11,167 nucleotides of DNA from Oscillospiraceae bacterium (GCA_017523995.1 JAFWUX010000242.1:1-11167), one strand, 5' to 3'. Positions 6,301-11,139 are shown, numbered from the stretch's first letter. A program made the numbers and translations. Notes: a model not told the origin generated them from the letters alone.

Positions 6301-6370
6301 CGGTGCTGTCACCATCACACCGGAAGGCGATATCACGTTCCACAGCAATCCGTCTACCGTCGGCGCCTGA
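3341..6370 (+). CDS. Secreted M4 (thermolysin-family) metallopeptidase with two N-terminal CBM2-like modules and a C-terminal beta-sandwich domain
   Basis: The protein has 1009 residues. Residues 1-32 are a signal peptide (basic RNHSIKRF, hydrophobic core, AIAANA cleavage region). Residues ~40-137 and ~146-247 are two related modules like family-2 cellulose-binding domains, each with aromatic residues and a LAPG/LAPQ turn. Residues ~285-460 fit an FTP/PepSY-type propeptide. The catalytic part (about 480-836) has HEYQH (zinc ligands H662 and H666, catalytic E663), the third ligand E686 in NEAYSD, and H759 in DEGGVHLYS; the 20-residue H666-E686 gap equals thermolysin's. Residues ~841-1000 begin IRIVLRWGETPSDLDSHLIG and contain DYDDTTSYGPEITTI, like YfaP/DUF2135-type adhesive domains. 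Probably secreted to plant fibre; no anchor or dockerin seen. ATG follows AAAGGAG by 7 nt. Two promoters and a long leader precede it. The substrate is unknown. Confidence 0.9.
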   Translation: MTRNHSIKRFLSGTVGAVMFLSALPAIAANAAVGTTVLTYEDYEVSYAVTDEWNGGQNVLITVTNLGDESLYNWAFQYDAGGSIEGLYNAVVFENEDTDYIVKNNGWNFELAPQRSVSFGYTMRGEDLSVPTDFELRSERVDVTEGYDVEIAYDDVWQDGMRGRIIVTNTTEQPMEGWTLGFNTNFQVEYVWNGRVIDTDGNHYVAASEAWTQYLAPGQSKEIGFVGSFEPGTEPAFSDYEFTKVRIKGLHENDGPIIEIDMDTDNIDLGYIENLIHEGLITANFDRNSHIRAIDGKFTNKPLVTAEDAAHILNCAHTLFDQNFHADAEDITITTNGDETFFKYTAKVNGVEVQGSQIILSAKNGVTTGMTSTYNKQGITAGTTASITAEEAADAAFAELFAKNPRQLTALKTASGLSEEEAIAVLKSTFEVNQELVLFPVNNQTLALTWKVSLVNRTTLTADTVVDYDDVNDYAKYLFGGYSRSYYVYADGQNAGTVYYSTGFGGNALTAVDGNGFDLNDNVRVFGAVEDNSVYEMYDSARNIETCRADVQLFVLAGQVFVNCTVPGDTIASASQTFSDKNAVSAHANMSDIYDYYLNVLNRDSYDGQHSPILLSTGVRMDVEPFVNAMWFSDPTTGAELFMIGDAGPSIKLENAVDILAHEYQHAVTQYTAGLLPLGEAAAMNEAYSDIFGALIEGKSYTDPGFATIGEDSGLIIRSMADPESILDADGNPTGADHYSDMSDPTFQALAAEDEGGVHLYSTIFSRAAYLMMTDAANASVSYSDWAKIFYNSLDYLTSGSEFTDGRYAVVRAAKEYGFDDPMQEAIKRAFDTVGITEPECIRIVLRWGETPSDLDSHLIGPRVTGNGNFHTYYIDRNYYVNDTTYTVTNADFAAELDYDDTTSYGPEITTIHELTEGDYYFYIHDFTNLNSTTSDQMSQSGVTVKIYRAASSEIMYTEDGAPAVFTIDTVQPGTLWKVCKISISADGAVTITPEGDITFHSNPSTVGA

Positions 6371-6420
6371 TCCCCGCGCATGTTTTTCATATTTTTTCCT
6401 ATGTGATTCCCGATCTGACA

Positions 6421-6460
6421 GCAGGGCAGGGGGCTTCGGCTCCCTGCCCTGCGCAGTTTT
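6421..6460 (+). terminator. Intrinsic terminator of the M4 protease gene
   Basis: A 14-bp GC-rich stem (6421-6434 with 6439-6452, one G-U pair) is capped by a TTCG tetraloop and followed after four bases by TTTT (6457-6460). It lies 50 bp past the protease stop codon and before the ogt promoter. Confidence 0.88.
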
Positions 6461-6473
6461 GCGGCGGTATGCG

Positions 6474-6502
6474 TTGACTTTTCAGCGCTGCGGAAGTATA
6501 AT
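6474..6502 (+). promoter_or_regulatory. Promoter of the ogt gene
   Basis: TTGACT (6474-6479), a 17-bp spacer and TATAAT (6497-6502) lie 44 bp upstream of the ATG. Only one base differs from consensus. Confidence 0.82.
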
Positions 6503-6545
6503 GGGATCAGAAAACCGCAGGACAGAATGAAAAGGTCGTGAACCC

Positions 6546-7049
6546 ATGATGTTTTACACGTTCCGGTACCGCTCACCGCTCGGCAGCATCATTCTTGCAG
6601 GTGACGGCGAATCCCTCACCGGCTTATGGTTCGACGGGCAGAAATACTTTCCCCGTAAACGCCTGTCTGAAAGCACAGAGGCAGAGCTGCCGGTTTTTGC
6701 GCAGACCGTCAAATGGCTCGATATCTATTTCAGCGGCAATGCGCCCGATTTCACGCCGCCGCTCAACCCGCAGACAACGCCGTTCCGCAGGGATGTTTAT
6801 GAGATCCTGCTGACGATCCCGTTCGGGCAGACCATGACCTACGGTGAGATCGCGGATCGCATCGCGGAGCAGAAAGGCATTGCGCGGATGTCGGCGCAGG
6901 CAGTCGGCGGCGCGGTCGGGCATAATCCGGTCGCAGTTATCATCCCCTGCCACAGAGTTCTCGGTGCAGACGGCAGTCTGACCGGATACGCCGGCGGGCT
7001 TGAACGGAAGGCGGCGCTGCTGCGGCTGGAACAGTCCTTCGCAATATAA
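6546..7049 (+). CDS. ogt: Methylated-DNA-[protein]-cysteine S-methyltransferase (O6-alkylguanine repair)
   Basis: This 167-residue protein transfers alkyl groups from O6-alkylguanine in DNA to its own cysteine, a one-use repair reaction in the cytoplasm. The N-terminal domain (1-75; PLGSIILAGDGESLTGLWFD) is followed by the DNA-binding/catalytic domain (about 80-163). That domain shows TPFRRDVYEILLTIPFGQTM, TYGEIA, GGAVGHNPVAVIIPCHRVLG with the PCHRV acceptor cysteine, and GYAGGLERKAALL. Length and motifs are normal for the family. ATG 6546 is 10 nt after AAAGG; a second ATG at 6549 is also possible. It stands alone between its own promoter and terminator, and nothing shows adaptive (Ada-type) control. 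The stop codon lies within a 12-bp tandem duplication. Confidence 0.95.
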   Translation: MMFYTFRYRSPLGSIILAGDGESLTGLWFDGQKYFPRKRLSESTEAELPVFAQTVKWLDIYFSGNAPDFTPPLNPQTTPFRRDVYEILLTIPFGQTMTYGEIADRIAEQKGIARMSAQAVGGAVGHNPVAVIIPCHRVLGADGSLTGYAGGLERKAALLRLEQSFAI

Positions 7050-7063
7050 GACGCAATATAAGA
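7040..7063. repeat. Exact 12-bp tandem duplication across the ogt stop codon
   Basis: CGCAATATAAGA occurs twice head to tail (7040-7051, 7052-7063). Because 12 is a multiple of three, the ogt stop TAA is repeated in frame: readthrough would add Asp-Ala-Ile before a second TAA. Confidence 0.85.
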
Positions 7064-7067
7064 AAAA

Positions 7068-7096
7068 CCGCGGACCCCCTCAACAGGGATCCGCGG
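7068..7096. terminator. Two-way terminator between ogt and the TetR gene
   Basis: CCGCGGACCCC (7068-7078) pairs with GGGATCCGCGG (7086-7096) with one mismatch and a 7-nt loop. The minus strand ends in five T's, so it suits the TetR gene best, whose stop codon lies in the hairpin loop. The plus strand has only CTTTG, a weaker end for ogt. Confidence 0.75.
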
Positions 7097-7670
7097 CTTT
7101 GTCATCTCCGCGGGCTATTATGCCGGGGATGCAAAAAGCCGAACATTGGAAATAGTATGCAGCCATTTGTTCAGGGCTGTACGCACTGTGCCCCTTCAGC
7201 CACCACCTGACCGTTTCCGCAAAGCTGCTGACCGCAAGATCAAGCGCATAGTCATGCGGTACATTCTCGCTGACGGTAATATGCTCGTCAAATACCTGAC
7301 AGAGATATTCCTTCAGATAGCGCAGGAATATCTCTCCGCACTCTCCGCTGAACAATCCTCTGATGCTCTGCTGTTTTTCTTGCAGGTGATATAATATGTG
7401 CGTGATCCTGTCCCGGAATGAACTGTGATGTGAGAAATCGTGCTTCTCCTCGCACAGGATCTCCTCGGAGAAAACATGGTCGAATATATCCGTACACAGG
7501 GCTTTGAGCAGCTCGTCCTTTGTCTCAAAATGCGCATAAAAAGTGCTTCTGCCGATGTCCGCTTCATCTATGATGTCCTGCACGGTCATAGATGTGTAGG
7601 TTTTCCGTTCAAGCAAGGCTGAGAACGCCGTAAATATCAGGTTTCTCGTTCTGCGCTGCCGTCTGTCCAT
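7080..7670 (-). CDS. TetR/AcrR-family transcriptional regulator
   Basis: This 196-residue protein has an N-terminal TetR HTH: RRQRRTRNLIFTAFSALLER, TSMTVQDIIDEADIGRSTFY and AHFETKDELLKAL (about residues 2-60). The rest is helical with several Trp/Phe/Tyr residues, the usual ligand-binding domain, and resembles the C-terminal domain seen with AcrR-like regulators of Firmicutes. The ligand is unknown. I chose ATG 7670, 6 nt after AAAGGGG; a TTG at 7691 would add 7 residues but lacks a ribosome site. It is divergent from the truncated methyltransferase at 7838 and shares a promoter region with it, so that gene is its most likely target, along with itself. Confidence 0.9.
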   Translation of the reverse strand: MDRRQRRTRNLIFTAFSALLERKTYTSMTVQDIIDEADIGRSTFYAHFETKDELLKALCTDIFDHVFSEEILCEEKHDFSHHSSFRDRITHILYHLQEKQQSIRGLFSGECGEIFLRYLKEYLCQVFDEHITVSENVPHDYALDLAVSSFAETVRWWLKGHSAYSPEQMAAYYFQCSAFCIPGIIARGDDKAADPC

Positions 7671-7736
7671 GATATGCCCCTTTCCGTACAATTTCCGCTT
7701 TTTGTCCGGTATCGTACATTTGGAATCAACCGGTTA

Positions 7737-7765
7737 TTGAAATACTGCTGTTTCTGTGCTATGAT
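7737..7765 (+). promoter_or_regulatory. Promoter of the SAM methyltransferase gene
   Basis: TTGAAA (7737-7742), a 17-bp spacer and TATGAT (7760-7765) read toward the methyltransferase. The palindrome AACCGGTT (7728-7735) abuts the -35 box. The predicted start near 7772 lies only ~20 bp from the opposing start of the tetR transcript. Confidence 0.75.
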
Positions 7766-7766
7766 A

Positions 7767-7791
7767 GATACAGAACAGGTTGTCCGTTATC
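7767..7791. promoter_or_regulatory. Candidate TetR operator between facing promoters
   Basis: The 25-bp stretch 7767-7791 is an imperfect palindrome: GATA and TATC at the ends, inner G-x-ACA and TGT-x-C, 8 of 12 half-site positions symmetric. It covers both predicted start points. A wider exact inverted repeat (7757-7766 with 7797-7806, TGCTATGATA) arises from the two -10 regions. Binding is inferred only. Confidence 0.4.
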
Positions 7792-7797
7792 GGATAT

Positions 7798-7826
7798 ATC
7801 ATAGCATAACATACAGCGTTTGTCAA
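7798..7826 (-). promoter_or_regulatory. Promoter of the TetR gene
   Basis: On the minus strand TTGACA (7821-7826), a 17-bp spacer and TATGAT (7798-7803) give a predicted start near 7791 and a ~120-nt leader. It faces the methyltransferase promoter, so the 5' ends of the two transcripts overlap by about 20 nt. Its -35 box partly overlaps the methyltransferase ribosome site (AAGGAGG from 7825). Confidence 0.75.
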
Positions 7827-7837
7827 GGAGGCTTACC

Positions 7838-8452
7838 GTGCGCGAAAAGAGAGATTTCAGATTTGATAAGAAAGCCGGGAAATATGATGACAGCTATGCG
7901 GGCAGGCTTTCGGAGAAATTCTATGGGCTTGTGACAGAGAATGTGGAGCTTTCCGAAGGTATGACAGTTCTTGAAATGGGCTGCGGAACGGGAACGATCC
8001 TGTACCGGCTTTCGCAGAAATGCAGTATCAGCGGTTATGGCGTTGATGTTGAGGAAAAGATGCTTGAACAGGCAAGGAAGAAATGTCCCGGTATGCAGAT
8101 CCTGAACTGCGTCTGCGACGACACGCCCTTTGAGGACGGCAGCTTTGATGTGATCGTGGCGTGTATGGCATATCATCATTTTCCCGACAGGGACGGCTTT
8201 TCAAAGGAATGTGCAATCATCATGATTTTGCCAATCGTATGCGGCTTTTTCACTTTGATCGTTGTAATGAAGCAAATGCCGAGCAGCATCAGCATTGCCG
8301 GAAGCAGCACAATATTTTTGATGATGCCCGCCAAAAACAGCAGATACAATACCGGCAGCACAAGTGCGACTGTTGTGACCGGTACACCGAGATATTCCGA
8401 ACGGCGTTCGTCCGTTTTGCTCTGCCGTTCCTCCTCGCGCACATTGAAATAG
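7838..8452 (+). pseudogene. Class I SAM-dependent methyltransferase, 3' end replaced by antisense pssA sequence
   Basis: The frame starts at GTG 7838, 6 nt after AAGGAGG, and encodes 204 residues, of which only the first ~124 look like a methyltransferase. These include the SAM site VLEMGCGTGTILYRLSQ (44-60), the acidic post-II region GYGVDVEEKMLEQARKK (66-82), PFEDGSFDVIVACMAYHHF (97-115) and DRDGFSKE (117-124). Family members would continue with an arrangement like VLKPGGxL; instead, from about 8207-8217 the sequence is the reverse complement of the pssA 3' region, so the last ~80 residues are antisense translation. The last core strands are missing and the protein is probably inactive. The promoter and ribosome site remain intact. 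The substrate is unknown; the gene is likely controlled by the divergent TetR protein. Confidence 0.75.
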
Positions 8453-8871
8453 GACAGACGAATCAGCGCAAAAAGCGTATAGACTGCCGCAATCATGCCG
8501 GAAAACACCGTTTTTCCTGCAAACATATATACGAACACGCCGGGCAGCACGCCGAAGCTGATGAGATCGCTGAGAGAATCAATCTGAATCCCGAAGCGCT
8601 TTTCGCTTTTCGTGCGCGTTTTCGTCGATGCAACCGCCCCGTCAAACATATCGCAGAAGCCAGTGAACATCAGGCAGATCAGTGCCGTTTTGAAATTGCT
8701 GTTGACGGACATCAGGATCCCCATAAACGCAGACAGCATTCCCAGATATGTGAGAATCACTGTGTAATCATAATAATCCAGAAGCAGCGGACATTCCCGT
8801 TCGTTATGCTCATCGCTCCCGATTTCAGACATATCCAATGCCATCTCTGCATTAAAAATGCTTTTATTCAT
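8176..8871 (-). CDS. pssA: CDP-diacylglycerol-serine O-phosphatidyltransferase, C-terminus altered
   Basis: This 231-residue integral membrane enzyme would make phosphatidylserine from CDP-diacylglycerol and serine. After a polar N-terminus come hydrophobic segments at about 36-55, 62-76, 106-142, 164-182 and 186-206. The CDP-alcohol phosphatidyltransferase motif reads D74-x2-D77-G78-x2-A81, then FGIQIDSLSDLISFG with G94, D98 and D102. The spacing between A81 and G94 is longer than in the general motif but usual for clostridial PssA. S82 stands where the motif normally has Arg. The natural end appears lost: after KVKKPHTIGKIMMI the last 12 residues (AHSFEKPSLSGK) are antisense of the methyltransferase gene. 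ATG 8871 follows AAGGAG by about 9 nt; an upstream extension lacks a ribosome site. It may still work if the lost tail is dispensable. Confidence 0.82.
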   Translation of the reverse strand: MNKSIFNAEMALDMSEIGSDEHNERECPLLLDYYDYTVILTYLGMLSAFMGILMSVNSNFKTALICLMFTGFCDMFDGAVASTKTRTKSEKRFGIQIDSLSDLISFGVLPGVFVYMFAGKTVFSGMIAAVYTLFALIRLSYFNVREEERQSKTDERRSEYLGVPVTTVALVLPVLYLLFLAGIIKNIVLLPAMLMLLGICFITTIKVKKPHTIGKIMMIAHSFEKPSLSGK

Positions 8872-8907
8872 TATGATCCGCTCCTTTTCGGTTTTTATTC
8901 TACATAA

Positions 8908-9054
8908 TATCGCATCAACCTTGAAAAAACATTGAAAACAATTCAAACAGTCAATAAATATCACTATTTTATCATACCGAATAATACACTGTAAGCCAAT
9001 ATGCACCACGGCTTTCCAAGTATGATGATCCAAACAAACTTCCTTTTGTCCATT
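8908..9054. other. AT-rich gap upstream of pssA
   Basis: No gene is supported. It contains TTGAA-AACAA-TTCAA (about 8931-8945) and further TTGAAA-like runs; no clean promoter for pssA can be picked. A 29-codon minus-strand frame from ATG 9053 (MDKRKFVWIIIL start) has no ribosome site and may be a remnant. Confidence 0.4.
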
Positions 9055-9210
9055 TTAATGAGTCCCGAAAAATAGCAGAGAATCGGTATGCTTGATTGCA
9101 TTGTCTATGAGGATAGCAGTCAACTGCCGGATATTATCCTCATTTGCGTAAAAACTGATGTTTTCTGCGATTTCGTAGCTGTATTCTATGCCTTTGTCAT
9201 CCGACAGCAT
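9055..9210 (-). pseudogene. Sensor histidine kinase fragment (N-box of the ATPase domain)
   Basis: Minus-strand residues decoded from 9210 to about 9085 read DDKGIEYSYEIAENISFYAN then EDNIRQLTAILIDNAIKHTD. This is the start of a HATPase_c domain with the N-box asparagine in LIDNAIKHT. Nothing before it (dimerisation/phosphoacceptor helix) or after it (G1, F and G2 boxes) is present: the frame ends LLFFGTH and stops at 9055. About 42 codons of a kinase survive. On the upstream side it is joined directly to an ssb fragment in a different frame, so this is a deletion scar rather than a gene. Confidence 0.65.
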
Positions 9211-9281
9211 CGACAACCATTTTCTGTAGTGAGGGCAGGCTCGGAAATGAGCCTGCCCGTCATCATAATTTTGTTCAGCAT
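9186..9281 (-). pseudogene. ssb: Single-stranded DNA-binding protein N-terminal remnant
   Basis: ATG 9281 follows AAGGAAGG by about 6 nt, 15 bp past the stop of the 67-residue ORF. The first 22 codons read MLNKIMMTGRLISEPALTTE then NG, a typical start of a bacterial SSB (MLNKxxxxGRLxxxPxLxxT). After that the homology breaks at about 9213 and the frame ends at TAG 9186-9188 inside the kinase fragment. A perfect 10-bp hairpin (9233-9242 with 9249-9258) lies within the remnant. The match is short, so the call is moderate. SSB genes are common cargo of plasmids and integrative elements. Confidence 0.5.
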
Positions 9282-9295
9282 AGAGCACCTTCCTT

Positions 9296-9499
9296 TTAGT
9301 CCTCGCATTCATCCAACCCGTGCAGGAGCTGAATGTAAATGCACTCTGCTCGGTCGCGCTCCTCGCCCTCGGTTGTCATCATCTGTCTAAGGAAGAAATT
9401 TAGTGCTTCTTCCCGGTCATCCCAGACCTCTTTTTTGCCTTTATAAAAGGTCGTGACCTTGCGTGTTTTCGGCATTGCCAGTTCAGGTATTCTTAGCAT
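9296..9499 (-). CDS. Small conserved mobile-element protein of unknown function
   Basis: A 67-residue protein starting at ATG 9499 after a clear GGAGG site (8-nt gap); a GTG at 9508 would be inside the ribosome site. The sequence runs MLRIPELAMPKTRKVTTFYK, KGKKEVWDDREEALNFFLRQ, then TEGEERDRAECIYIQLLHGL and DECED. It is soluble, charged and probably helical. I recall this kind of protein (TFYKGKKEVWDDRxxAxxFF with a Cys near the end) as a recurrent hypothetical in clostridial integrative elements, without a known role. The ssb remnant follows 15 bp downstream, so the pair was probably an operon. A -10 box TATAAT is at 9532-9537 (minus strand), but a good -35 is missing, in line with a break near 9540. 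Confidence 0.65.
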   Translation of the reverse strand: MLRIPELAMPKTRKVTTFYKGKKEVWDDREEALNFFLRQMMTTEGEERDRAECIYIQLLHGLDECED

Positions 9500-9566
9500 A
9501 ATAAGCACCTCCGTTTTTTGTTTGTGATTCCATTATAACCGCACAAGCAAAAACGAGAAACAGTAT

Positions 9567-10799
9567 GTGGTCTTTGATTTCAAGGACGATAACGGCGAAC
9601 GCAGGCGCAAATGGGTAAGTACAGGTCTGAGCGAAAAGTGTACTAAGAAAGCACTGGCAGCAAAGGTCGAGGAAATCATCGGTGCATTCTATGAGGACTT
9701 TCTCTCCGGCAAGGCGACCAAAGCCAAACACAAGAGAGCAGACCGCACGGTCGTGAGTGCCGAGGCACTTGCGGAAGGCGTTGCTGTAAGAGCAGGAAAC
9801 TGTCTGTTTGTGGACTTCCTGAGCCATTGGCTCGACACTGTAAAGCCGGCAATTGCGTACACAACATATTGTGGCTATATTGGCTATATTGAGAAGATCA
9901 GCACCTATTTCAACGAGAAATACCCTGAGCTGCTCTTATGCGAGATCACGCCTTTGCAGATTCAGCAGTTTTACAATGACTTGTATAACAGCGGTCTGAC
10001 GGGCAATACGGTCAAGCATTACCACGCCAATATCCACAAAGCACTGAAATATGCGGTCAAAATGGATATGCTCGAATCAAATCCTGCCGACAAGGTGGAG
10101 CTGCCGAAACTGGAAAAATACAAGGCGTGTTTTTACAGCAAGGAGGAACTGAACAAACTGCTTGCGGTATTCAAGGGTGACAGAATGGAGCTTGTCGTAC
10201 ATATCGCAGCTTATTACGGTCTCCGCAGAAGCGAGGTCATCGGTCTGAAGTGGGATGCGATCGACTTTGAGAAAAAGACCATCAAGATTTGCCGAAAGGT
10301 CACAAGCCAGACGGGTTCAGGTCATGAGGAGATCATGGTGGACAATACACTGAAGACAGAAGCAAGCGTGAGAACGCTCCCTCTGATTCCCCATATCGAG
10401 AGGATGCTCATTGAGCAGCAGCAGAAAGAGGAAATGTACTCCAAGCTCTTGAAATCCGATTTTGACAGAACCCATGAAGGCTTTGTGTGCCGTGATCCAT
10501 ACGGCAAGCTGATCACGCCGAACTTTGTCACCGACCATTTCAAGAACATGATAAAGAAGCACGGTCTCAGACGGCTTCGGTTCCATGATCTGCGACATAG
10601 CTGTGCCAGTCTTTTGCTTGCAAACGGAGAGTCCATGAAAGCCATCCAGGATTGGCTCGGGCACTCGACATTTAATGTAACAGCGAATTTTTACAGTCAT
10701 CTTGATTACACATCGAGGATTTCTTCTGCTGAGACGATTGCAAGAGTCCTCGGTGACGATGAAGATGAGGAAAACGAAAAAACCGCAGGCTCTTTGTAA
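9567..10799 (+). CDS. Tyrosine recombinase/integrase of an integrative element, 5' end apparently truncated
   Basis: The 410 residues from GTG 9567 contain an N-terminal AP2-like arm-binding domain (1-45; FDFKDDNGERRRKWVSTGL), a lysine-rich linker (45-75), a SAM-like core-binding domain (about 80-182) and a catalytic domain (about 187-394). The catalytic set is complete: R220 (YYGLRRSEVIGLKW), K263 (KTEASVRTLPL), H340 and R343 (FHDLRHSCASLL), H366 (LGHST) and nucleophile Y376 (NFYSHLD). The frame is open upstream to TGA 9525-9527, and codons just before GTG (KNEKQYVVFDF) still look like the family's first beta strand. No ATG or other usual start and no ribosome site exist there, so the native start has probably been lost. 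It reads toward the 3' end of the tRNA-Leu gene 108 bp away, the usual site-specific insertion layout. Expression is doubtful. Confidence 0.88.
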   Translation: MVFDFKDDNGERRRKWVSTGLSEKCTKKALAAKVEEIIGAFYEDFLSGKATKAKHKRADRTVVSAEALAEGVAVRAGNCLFVDFLSHWLDTVKPAIAYTTYCGYIGYIEKISTYFNEKYPELLLCEITPLQIQQFYNDLYNSGLTGNTVKHYHANIHKALKYAVKMDMLESNPADKVELPKLEKYKACFYSKEELNKLLAVFKGDRMELVVHIAAYYGLRRSEVIGLKWDAIDFEKKTIKICRKVTSQTGSGHEEIMVDNTLKTEASVRTLPLIPHIERMLIEQQQKEEMYSKLLKSDFDRTHEGFVCRDPYGKLITPNFVTDHFKNMIKKHGLRRLRFHDLRHSCASLLLANGESMKAIQDWLGHSTFNVTANFYSHLDYTSRISSAETIARVLGDDEDEENEKTAGSL

Positions 10800-10844
10800 G
10801 AACCTGCAGCCGTGAAACAATCGAAAATACGCTCAAATAGGAGC

Positions 10845-10882
10845 AAAAAAGCGATAACTCCCACACATCGCTGCGTGGGAGT
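10845..10882 (-). terminator. Terminator downstream of tRNA-Leu, with a competing hairpin
   Basis: On the minus strand AGCGAT/ATCGCT (10867-10872 with 10850-10855) is followed at once by six T's, a canonical terminator form 26 bp past the tRNA. An alternative 8-bp stem ACTCCCAC/GTGGGAGT (10857-10864 with 10875-10882) uses overlapping bases, so the two folds exclude each other. A further minus-strand hairpin with six T's lies at about 10780-10808, overlapping the integrase stop codon. Confidence 0.6.
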
Positions 10883-10907
10883 AATTATGGATGCAGGCAC
10901 TGCCTGC

Positions 10908-10994
10908 TGGTGCCGGTGGCGGGGGTCGAACCCGCACGATATTGCTATCATTGGATTTTGAGTCCAACACGTCTGCCAATTCCATCACACCGGC
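10908..10994 (-). tRNA. tRNA-Leu (anticodon CAA)
   Basis: The 87-nt gene includes an encoded CCA. The acceptor stem is GCCGGTG/CACCGGC, the anticodon stem TTGGA/TCCAA with loop CTCAAAA (anticodon CAA at 10958-10960, reading UUG codons), and the T arm GCGGG-TTCGACC-CCCGC. The long variable arm with stem GATA/TATC is the class II hallmark of leucine tRNAs. The 3' end faces the integrase gene, so this tRNA is the likely attachment site of the element. No second copy of its 3' end is seen in the window. Confidence 0.96.
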
Positions 10995-11082
10995 AAATAT
11001 GAAATTTATCCGCTGCGGACAAGATAAAAAGTCCGCTATGTCAACCAAATCTGCGGAACGAATTTGGAAAGCAACCGAAAAA

Positions 11083-11139
11083 TGGTAGACAGGTTGGTAG
11101 AAAACAGCCCTCACACAGCTAAGATTTTCTACCAGACTA
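11083..11139. repeat. Imperfect palindrome with TGGTAGA repeats
   Basis: TGGTAGAAAA (11095-11104) and TTTTCTACCA (11125-11134) are exact reverse complements. Outer copies TGGTAGA (11083-11089) and ACTACC (about 11137-11142) extend the symmetry imperfectly. It lies upstream of the tRNA-Leu gene; role unknown. A second inverted repeat GCGGAC/GTCCGC (11015-11020, 11031-11036) lies between it and the tRNA. Confidence 0.5.

Noticed and set aside
3371..6343. 990-residue open frame on the minus strand opposite the protease
   Set aside because: It mirrors the codon register of a clear M4 protease, has no ribosome site or recognisable domain, and is explained by avoidance of TTA, CTA and TCA codons.
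7820..7837. Earlier start for the methyltransferase at 7820
   Set aside because: It lies upstream of and runs through the AAGGAGG ribosome site that serves GTG 7838.
9055..9312. 85-residue minus-strand frame as one intact protein
   Set aside because: Its N-terminal half is an off-frame reading through the ssb start and a hairpin; only the C-terminal half resembles a histidine kinase.
10833..11114. 93-residue minus-strand frame across the tRNA
   Set aside because: It is translation through the tRNA-Leu gene, a common false call.
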